Shown: positions 1 to 6,166 of the stretch, in pieces
Position numbering within the stretch: position 1 is the stretch's first letter
Layout: every line of letters starts with the position of its first letter
Assembly: GCA_021780625.1 (NCBI GenBank)
Contig: JAJXYI010000163.1
Span: 1-6,166, forward strand
From: a bacterium
GTDB taxonomy: Bacteria > Verrucomicrobiota > Verrucomicrobiae > Opitutales > Opitutaceae
DNA: 6,166 nt
Reading direction: 5' to 3'
Notes under the pieces: model-generated
Told to the model about the DNA's origin: nothing
Databases searched by the model: none
Seen by the model: the letters and a program-made list of their open reading frames with translations, nothing else
Program-made: the position numbers and the translations under genes

Positions 1-711
1 GATGACGTCGAGGTACATCGAGTTGCTGAACCGCCCGCTGCCGCTCCGGTTCGATTGCAGCCAGTTGTAGAATGTCTTCATATCGACATTCAGACTGCCC
101 GATGTGGGGAGGCTGCTGCCGCCGGCGGTGCCATGCGGAATGAACGTATAAACGTAATAGCCGGCGGCGGTGTTCATGCCCTCCCAAAGATCGAAGGTAT
201 AGCCGCCGGCCGAGAGCACGTTCGTGCCGGTCTGGGTGCCGATTGGCCAGGAATTATTGCCGGCCCAGACCATGACCTCGAGCTGCGGAGTGCTCTTGGC
301 ATTGTCCCAGCGCAGGAACATGTCGTACGCGAAATCGCCCGACATGCTCGTTCCGCCCGAGGAGTAGGAAAACGTGCACGGGATCGTGCTCGCGGCGGAG
401 AGCTGCATCGGGAACAGATTATCGTTCGCGGGATTCCAGCCATAATGCCAACCGCGGATGCAGGCGGGGTATCCGTACAGGTTGCCCGATGGGAAATTGT
501 ACCAGAACGTCATGTTCGGTGTGCTGCCGCTACCGAAAGTCTCGTTGATAGTACTGTTGTTGAAATTGTTTACCCACGCGAATTGGCTGCCGTAGACTTG
601 GCTGGGGCCGGCAAACGTGCGAGGAACGAAGGCTGCCACGAGGGCGCCGAGGATCAGGAGGCTGAGTACGCGCAAAGTGCGACTCGGGGAGACATGGCTA
701 GACGTAGTCAT
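1..711 (-). CDS. Secreted glycoside hydrolase family 12 (endo-beta-1,4-glucanase/xyloglucanase-like), 3' end cut by window edge
   Basis: The frame is open for 237 codons from an ATG at 711 to base 1. Residues 1-34 form a Sec signal peptide: arginines at 11 and 14, a hydrophobic core at about 15-30, and a likely cleavage after T-F-A34, so the enzyme is exported. The mature part resembles GH12, a beta-jelly-roll family that cleaves beta-1,4-glucan or xyloglucan with retention of configuration. Support comes from YGYPACIRGWHYGWNP (79-94), matching the family's YPS-x-x-x-GCHYGNC block, and QLEVMVWAG (143-151), matching ELMIW-L/G, in which E145 is the expected nucleophile, followed by PIG at 156-158. 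MYLDVI (232-237) matches the strand that in the family leads, within about five residues, to the acid/base glutamate, so that residue lies just outside the window. AGGTGA at 720-715 fixes the start. Exact substrate (cellulose, mixed-linkage glucan or xyloglucan) cannot be told. It is the last minus-strand gene, separated from hppA by a terminator. Confidence 0.85.
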   Translation of the reverse strand, partial: MTTSSHVSPSRTLRVLSLLILGALVAAFVPRTFAGPSQVYGSQFAWVNNFNNSTINETFGSGSTPNMTFWYNFPSGNLYGYPACIRGWHYGWNPANDNLFPMQLSAASTIPCTFSYSSGGTSMSGDFAYDMFLRWDNAKSTPQLEVMVWAGNNSWPIGTQTGTNVLSAGGYTFDLWEGMNTAAGYYVYTFIPHGTAGGSSLPTSGSLNVDMKTFYNWLQSNRSGSGRFSNSMYLDVI

Positions 712-714
712 TTG

Positions 715-720
715 TCACCT
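715..720 (-). promoter_or_regulatory. Shine-Dalgarno of the GH12 gene
   Basis: AGGTGA lies three bases upstream of the ATG at 711, which places its AGG six bases from the start codon. It supports this ATG as the start of a gene whose 3' end is outside the window. It contrasts with the two SD-less genes further right. Confidence 0.75.
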
Positions 721-742
721 TTCAGTTTTGTTGGGGGATTAG

Positions 743-762
743 AGCGAGCGTGGTGACTCGCT
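743..762 (-). repeat. Inverted repeat in GH12 5' leader
   Basis: AGCGAG (743-748) and CTCGCT (757-762) are perfect reverse complements with an 8-base spacer. They sit about 30-50 bases upstream of the GH12 start. In RNA they would form a 6-bp hairpin that leaves the Shine-Dalgarno free. In DNA they could be an operator half-site pair. The right arm overlaps GACTCGC (755-761), which recurs at 866-872. Confidence 0.4.
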
Positions 763-782
763 GGGCGTGTGGGGGTGAGGTG

Positions 783-813
783 ATTGAAGGTTAAATCATC
801 GCTGAATTGTCAA
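783..813 (-). promoter_or_regulatory. Candidate promoter for GH12 gene
   Basis: On the minus strand TTGACA (813-808) is a perfect sigma-70-type -35 hexamer. The best -10-like match, TTCAAT (788-783), is at a long 19-base spacing and is poor. This would give a leader of roughly 65-70 bases. The hexamer alone is weak evidence, and the organism's promoter consensus is not known. Confidence 0.25.
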
Positions 814-857
814 ACCGAAAATGCCGGCAGTCCGCGGTTGACCGATGGTTCAGGGGG

Positions 858-872
858 GCGAGTCGGACTCGC
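858..872. repeat. 15-bp perfect palindrome, possible operator
   Basis: GCGAGTC-G-GACTCGC is a 7-bp inverted repeat around a single central base, flanked by a G-run (853-857) and ACCC. With a one-base centre it is better read as a dimeric protein-binding site in DNA than as an RNA hairpin. It lies about 150 bases upstream of the GH12 start and about 45 bases upstream of the TTGACA hexamer, a plausible activator or repressor position. Confidence 0.4.
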
Positions 873-935
873 ACCCTTTGACTGCTTGAGCCTGGCTTTG
901 GGGAATTGGCTCCTGGTTGACCCCGTTCGATTGGG

Positions 936-954
936 TCATGCCTGAATGGCATGA
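936..954. repeat. Inverted repeat TCATGCC-N5-GGCATGA
   Basis: The two 7-base arms (936-942 and 948-954) are perfect reverse complements separated by TGAAT. The size and spacing suit either a regulator-binding site or a small hairpin. It is about 225 bases upstream of the GH12 start and beyond the hppA terminator, so it belongs more naturally to the GH12 upstream region. Confidence 0.35.
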
Positions 955-1011
955 AGATGGGGCCGCAAAGAGCCCGGCAACGACGAGTGCCGGTGCCGGC
1001 TGAGTGGGTGG

Positions 1012-1035
1012 GGAGTGGCGGGACTCCTGTGAGTC
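1012..1035. repeat. Overlapping inverted repeats with GACTC/GAGTC
   Basis: GGAGT (1012-1016) pairs with ACTCC (1023-1027), and the overlapping GACTC (1022-1026) pairs with GAGTC (1031-1035). The two hairpins are mutually exclusive. They lie downstream of the hppA terminator in the direction of transcription. The GACTC/GAGTC element is the same core as in the 858-872 palindrome. Confidence 0.3.
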
Positions 1036-1076
1036 AATGCGGTGTGTGTGGTGAACAGTTCTTGAATCGACGGCGC

Positions 1077-1107
1077 AAAAAAGCCGCGGATCGGGGATCC
1101 GCGGCTT
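1077..1107 (-). terminator. Intrinsic terminator of hppA
   Basis: AAGCCGCGGATC (1081-1092) and GATCCGCGGCTT (1096-1107) are perfect complements, giving a 12-bp GC-rich stem with a 3-base loop. On the minus strand the hairpin runs into six T residues (1082-1077). It begins about 30 bases after the hppA stop codon. This is a textbook Rho-independent terminator and separates hppA from the GH12 gene. Confidence 0.92.
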
Positions 1108-1137
1108 GGGAGATAACGGCTATGGTTCTGAAGAGGA

Positions 1138-3690
<2,553 letters not shown>

Positions 3691-3712
3691 GGGAGAAAGA
3701 AAGGGGAAGGGG
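3691..3712 (-). promoter_or_regulatory. 22-nt pyrimidine tract directly before hppA start
   Basis: Every base at 3691-3712 is a purine on the plus strand, so the hppA message has 22 uninterrupted C/U residues directly before its AUG and no Shine-Dalgarno. Pyrimidine-rich leaders can be bound by ribosomal protein S1; that this one is used so is an inference. A little further upstream the message reads CACCTCCTT (3727-3719), identical to the anti-Shine-Dalgarno end of 16S rRNA. Confidence 0.5.
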
Positions 3713-3739
3713 CGGATGAAGGAGGTGTGACGCGGGGCG

Positions 3740-3764
3740 GCTCAGGCGGTCTGAGCGGACCGCC
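3740..3764 (-). repeat. Two mutually exclusive hairpins at the gene junction
   Basis: GCTCAG (3740-3745) pairs with CTGAGC (3751-3756) around a 5-base loop. GGCGGTC (3745-3751) pairs with GACCGCC (3758-3764) around a 6-base loop. Both are perfect, and they share bases, so only one can form at a time. They span the last codons and stop of the unknown gene. No T-run follows on the minus strand, so a simple intrinsic terminator is unlikely; mRNA processing, attenuation or stabilisation are possible. Confidence 0.4.
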
Positions 3765-4509
3765 ACCAGTCGTGGTGGGTGCTCTCGAGGTCGGAGAGCG
3801 AGGGCATTGGATAGTATTTCAGCTCGCGGCCGGCGCCGACGTAGAGGCCTCCCTGGATGGTGCGGTACAAGAGGTCGTCGCGCACATTGCGGACGGCGAC
3901 TTTGGTCGGCTTGCCGGGTTTGGCCTGGAGTTCTCGAAGGCAGTCGCGCAGGTGTGCCAGATCCGAGTAGGGCAGGTTGCCGGTGTCCGTGGAATCGAGG
4001 TCGGTGGCGAGGGCGCCGAGGCTGAGCTCCGCAAACGCGATGGTCGGCACGCTGACGGGCTGGGTCGGGTCGGTGAGGATCGCGCAGAATTCGGAGGGAT
4101 CGAGCGTGGAGACCACCCGAGGGGAGACCGGACAGAACTCCTGGTAAAGGTGGAAACAACGGTCGGCGCCGCGGGGCGCGGTCGTCGGAGCGAGTCCCAG
4201 CACCCGACCGTCGTGCGTGGCCAGGTAGAGCTTGCCGATGGCCGAGACGGGGATGCGTTCGAGCGCGCGATAGATCGCGAGGTAGGTCGACTTCCTCGGC
4301 GTGCCGTCGCGATGGGGCACGCAACGAGTCACGATATCCTTGAGCGGCAGGGTCTCGCTCTGGAGGTTGACGTCGATTTCGAAAAAGACGGCCTGGCCGC
4401 TGGAGTGCTGACGGGTGCCGACGGCGAGGTAAGTGCCGAAGGTCTCCGGGGTGAGGTGCGAGGCGATCAACGCCTCGGGGTTGAGTTGGAGATACAGGTG
4501 CGTGCTCAT
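3742..4509 (-). CDS. Unrecognised 255-residue cytoplasmic protein upstream of hppA
   Basis: I do not recognise a named domain. The protein begins MSTHLYLQLNPEALIASHL and looks globular and soluble: no signal peptide, no membrane segment and no long low-complexity tract. Notable stretches are GTYLAVGTR (25-33), QAVFFEID (39-46), KSTYLAIYRALERIP (73-87), GKLYLATHDGRVLGL (92-106), cysteines at 63, 118, 126, 142 and 190 that form no metal-binding pattern, and a C-terminal YRTIQGGLYVGAGRELKYYP (215-234). The start at 4509 is preferred over an in-frame ATG at 4539, because the ten extra codons lie partly in a strong hairpin (4528-4553) and neither ATG has a Shine-Dalgarno. A pyrimidine tract lies just upstream, as for hppA. 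The 51-base gap to hppA on the same strand suggests an operon and hence a possible link to pyrophosphate metabolism, but that is context only. Confidence 0.8.
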   Translation of the reverse strand: MSTHLYLQLNPEALIASHLTPETFGTYLAVGTRQHSSGQAVFFEIDVNLQSETLPLKDIVTRCVPHRDGTPRKSTYLAIYRALERIPVSAIGKLYLATHDGRVLGLAPTTAPRGADRCFHLYQEFCPVSPRVVSTLDPSEFCAILTDPTQPVSVPTIAFAELSLGALATDLDSTDTGNLPYSDLAHLRDCLRELQAKPGKPTKVAVRNVRDDLLYRTIQGGLYVGAGRELKYYPMPSLSDLESTHHDWWRSAQTA

Positions 4510-4512
4510 GAT

Positions 4513-4553
4513 GGGAAGAAAGCATAAGGCCGGCGCCATGAAGGCAGCCGGCC
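4513..4553 (-). promoter_or_regulatory. GC-rich hairpin and pyrimidine tract before the unknown gene (terminator- or attenuator-like)
   Basis: GGCCGGC (4528-4534) pairs with GCCGGCC (4547-4553), and GCC (4535-4537) pairs with GGC (4543-4545), giving a 10-bp stem with one bulged base (4546) and a 5-base loop. On the minus strand the stem is followed by TTATGCTTTCTTCCC, with seven T among the first eleven bases, then the start codon at 4509. A GC stem with a T-rich tail looks like an intrinsic terminator for transcription from the right, or an attenuator. The pyrimidine part (4522-4513) resembles the hppA leader. Confidence 0.5.
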
Positions 4554-4818
4554 AGATTTGTGGGCGGGGTCCGGGAAGGCGGATCCCTCGAACTCTGTTG
4601 CGTGGCGACGATCGGCAGCATGCTGCTGCGAGGGCCGCAGCGCTCCAGAATTGGGGTGATTTCGGGGGAACGCTTTCATCTGACCTACAACCAGCAAAAA
4701 TCGGGACCTATCACGCTTACCATGGAGCGGGGGAGAGGTGCTGCGCACGGCTTGGCAAACCCTGCGCAATTTCAGGAGGTCTTATGGAATGAGGGCGTGT
4801 GATTAGTTCCAATACGGA
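4554..4818. other. Noncoding region upstream of the unknown gene
   Basis: I see no credible gene here; short frames on both strands have arginine/serine-rich, unstructured translations. Any promoter for the unknown gene and hppA should lie here, but I find no convincing -35/-10 pair on the minus strand. Visible structure is a 12-bp palindrome GCAGCATGCTGC (4615-4626) overlapping a small hairpin, GCTGCG/CGCAGC (4625-4641). Confidence 0.5.
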
Positions 4819-4851
4819 AGCTCCGCCCGCAGTGCGCGCGGGCAAGGAGCT
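4819..4851 (-). terminator. Terminator-like hairpin downstream of P5C dehydrogenase gene
   Basis: AGCTCC (4819-4824) pairs with GGAGCT (4846-4851), and GCCCGC (4825-4830) pairs with GCGGGC (4838-4843). Together they make a 12-bp stem with a 2-base bulge and a 7-base loop, about 70 bases past the stop at 4921. On the minus strand the bases after it (TCCGTATTGG) are only weakly T-rich, so it may end transcription inefficiently or protect the 3' end of the message. Confidence 0.45.
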
Positions 4852-4878
4852 GTAGGCGAGGTGCTAGCGTTTGGCGTA

Positions 4879-4904
4879 CTGAGGGACGCTCAGCCATGCC
4901 TGAG
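4879..4904 (-). repeat. CTGAG/CTCAG/CTGAG alternating inverted repeats after the P5C dehydrogenase stop
   Basis: CTGAG (4879-4883), CTCAG (4889-4893) and CTGAG (4900-4904) allow the middle element to pair with either neighbour, giving two exclusive 5-bp hairpins. They start 17 bases past the stop codon. The GCTCAG core also occurs in the hairpin at 3740-3756. Confidence 0.3.
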
Positions 4905-4920
4905 GGAGCCCCGGTTGGGT

Positions 4921-6166
4921 CTAGGCGTCGGGCGGTGCGAATCCGCGCCGCATGACATTTTCGGCGGTGACCTTGGGGAACAGGAAGTTTTCGAGATAAC
5001 CGAGGCCGCCGGCCTTGGTGCCTGCGCCGCTCATCTTGAAGCCTCCAAAGGGATGCCGTTCGACGACAGCGCCCGTGATCCCGCGGTTGAGGTAGAGGTT
5101 GCCGACCTGAAACTCGTGGCGGGCTCGTTCGAGGACGGAGGGGCTGCGGGAGAAGACGCCGCCGGTCAGGGCGTAATCGGTGTCGTTTGCGAGCGCGAGG
5201 GCCTCGTCGAGGTCGCGGGCGCGGAGCACTGCGAGCACGGGGCCGAAGATCTCCTCGCGGGCGATCACGTGGTCGGGCTTCACGCCGGTGAAGACGGTCG
5301 GAGGCACGAAGTAACCGCCCGACGCGAGCAGGGCGTCGGAAAGCGGAGCTTGAAAGGCGAGCGTCGACTGGCGCCGGCCCTGTTCGATGAAGCCGAGGAT
5401 CTTTTTCCGGGCGGACTCGTCGATCACGGGCCCGACGAGGGTGCCGGGGAGCGAGGGGTCGCCGACGGGCAGGCTCGCGCAGGCTGAGACGAACCGCTCC
5501 ATGAACCGGTCGTGCACCGCGTCGAGCAGGATGAGCCGCGAAAGTGCGGAGCACTTCTGGCCGCTGTAGCCGAATGCGCTGTAGAGGGCGGCGGGAATGG
5601 CCTCGTCGAGATCGGCGTCGGTGTCGACGATGAGGGCGTTTTTGCCGCCCATCTCGCAGACCATTTTCTTGAGGTTGGCCTGGCCGGGGGCGGTGCGGCC
5701 CGATACCTCCCAAAGCGCGCATCCGACCGCACGCGAGCCGGTGAAGGCGATGAAGTCGACCTGGGGGTGCTCGCACAGGCGCGCCCCGACGTCGCTGCCC
5801 AGACCGGAGACAAGATTCACGGCGCCGGGCGGCACGCCCGCCTCGAGCAGGATGTCCACGAAGACCGCGGCGATGACGGGGGTCTGCTGGGAGGGCTTCA
5901 CGATGATGGCGTTGCCCGCGACGAGCGGGGCGACGGTGAGGCCGCAGAGGATGGCGATCGGAAAGTTCCAGGGGGCGACGACGGTGCCGACGCCGCGTGG
6001 GAACCAGGACTGGTCGCAGTGCTCCCCTGGGACGGCCTGGGTCGTGCGCGGTGTGCCGAGCCTGCGCATTTCGGAGGCGTAGAAGGCGCAGAAGTCGGCG
6101 GCCTCGCACACGTCGCCGTCGGCTTCGGCCCAGGGTTTGCCGGCCTCGAGCGTGGAGAGTGCGGCG
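4921..6166 (-). CDS. Delta-1-pyrroline-5-carboxylate (L-glutamate gamma-semialdehyde) dehydrogenase, 5' end outside window
   Basis: The frame is open from the right edge to a TAG at 4921-4923, showing 414 residues. The enzyme oxidises glutamate gamma-semialdehyde to glutamate with NAD+, the second step of proline catabolism. Seen in order: EAGKPWAEAD near the edge, PWNF (oxyanion Asn, codon 5970-5968), VKPS (cofactor), FTGSRAVG, CEMGGKNA (general-base Glu, codon 5655-5653), GYSGQKCSALSR (catalytic Cys, codon 5553-5551), GPVIDE, EEIFGPV, and NRGITGAVV followed by PFGGFKMSGAGTKAGG. The last block is typical of P5C dehydrogenases rather than general aldehyde dehydrogenases. Stand-alone RocA/PruA enzymes are about 515 residues, so at least 100 N-terminal residues are missing. 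The sequence may equally be the C-terminal half of a bifunctional PutA with a proline dehydrogenase domain beyond the edge. A GTG at 6111 is an internal valine codon, not the start. All catalytic residues in view are intact. Confidence 0.9.
   Translation of the reverse strand, partial: AALSTLEAGKPWAEADGDVCEAADFCAFYASEMRRLGTPRTTQAVPGEHCDQSWFPRGVGTVVAPWNFPIAILCGLTVAPLVAGNAIIVKPSQQTPVIAAVFVDILLEAGVPPGAVNLVSGLGSDVGARLCEHPQVDFIAFTGSRAVGCALWEVSGRTAPGQANLKKMVCEMGGKNALIVDTDADLDEAIPAALYSAFGYSGQKCSALSRLILLDAVHDRFMERFVSACASLPVGDPSLPGTLVGPVIDESARKKILGFIEQGRRQSTLAFQAPLSDALLASGGYFVPPTVFTGVKPDHVIAREEIFGPVLAVLRARDLDEALALANDTDYALTGGVFSRSPSVLERARHEFQVGNLYLNRGITGAVVERHPFGGFKMSGAGTKAGGLGYLENFLFPKVTAENVMRRGFAPPDA

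Larger units (their letters stand above)
712..1137. other. Intergenic region between hppA stop and GH12 start
   Basis: These 426 bases hold no convincing gene. They contain the hppA 3' untranslated region and terminator on the right, and the upstream region and leader of the GH12 gene on the left. The sequence in between is unusually rich in short perfect inverted repeats (743-762, 858-872, 936-954, 1012-1035), listed separately. A 65-codon plus-strand frame at 951-1148 runs straight through the terminator and is not credible. Confidence 0.7.

Noticed and set aside
55..756. 233-codon open frame on the plus strand
   Set aside because: It is antisense to the GH12 gene, which has a signal peptide, RBS and family motifs; the plus-strand translation shows none.
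841..900. tRNA-like T-arm resemblance on the minus strand (GGGTGCGAGTCCGACTCGCCC)
   Set aside because: The loop lacks the TTCGA consensus, no anticodon or D arm can be folded next to it, and there is no matching acceptor stem.
4774..4806. Strong plus-strand Shine-Dalgarno AGGAGG followed by ATG at 4784 and 4789
   Set aside because: The two overlapping frames encode only two and five residues before stop codons, and nothing downstream on the plus strand is a gene. Chance is adequate, though a decayed start is conceivable.
4772..6109. 445-codon minus-strand frame overlapping the aldehyde dehydrogenase
   Set aside because: It is an Arg/Pro-rich shadow of a frame with intact catalytic motifs.

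Overview
This 6,166-base window is a GC-rich bacterial segment in which all four recognisable genes lie on the minus strand, in transcription order (right to left): the 3' part of an aldehyde dehydrogenase gene of the delta-1-pyrroline-5-carboxylate (P5C) dehydrogenase type (4921-6166, cut by the right edge), an unrecognised 255-residue cytoplasmic protein (3742-4509), a membrane-integral ion-pumping pyrophosphatase hppA (1138-3690), and a secreted glycoside hydrolase family 12 endoglucanase-like enzyme (1-711, cut by the left edge just before its expected second catalytic residue). No rRNA, tRNA, CRISPR array or mobile element was found.

Organism: high GC, a K+-independent H+-PPase with an extra signal-peptide-like N-terminus, a secreted beta-glucanase and a mix of Shine-Dalgarno-led and SD-less genes fit a free-living Gram-negative heterotroph. 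Verrucomicrobiota (Opitutae-like) is my best guess, but it is an inference without a marker gene and should be held loosely.

Layout: 4510-4920 is a 411-base gap after the P5C dehydrogenase stop. It holds hairpins near that stop and a very GC-rich hairpin followed by a T-rich stretch right in front of the unknown gene. The unknown gene and hppA are 51 bases apart with no U-tailed terminator between them, so they may be co-transcribed; two mutually exclusive hairpins sit at their junction. Both genes lack a Shine-Dalgarno and are preceded by pyrimidine tracts, 22 uninterrupted pyrimidines in the case of hppA. hppA ends at a textbook intrinsic terminator (1077-1107). The 426-base gap 712-1137 separates hppA from the GH12 gene and carries several perfect inverted repeats, with a recurring GACTC/GAGTC element, upstream of a well-formed GH12 Shine-Dalgarno.

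Function: the genes do not form one obvious pathway. P5C dehydrogenase oxidises glutamate semialdehyde to glutamate (proline catabolism), HppA recovers energy from pyrophosphate as an ion gradient, and the GH12 enzyme attacks beta-glucan outside the cytoplasm. The least explained elements are the unknown gene and the leader architecture it shares with hppA. I did not find a clear new multi-gene system.
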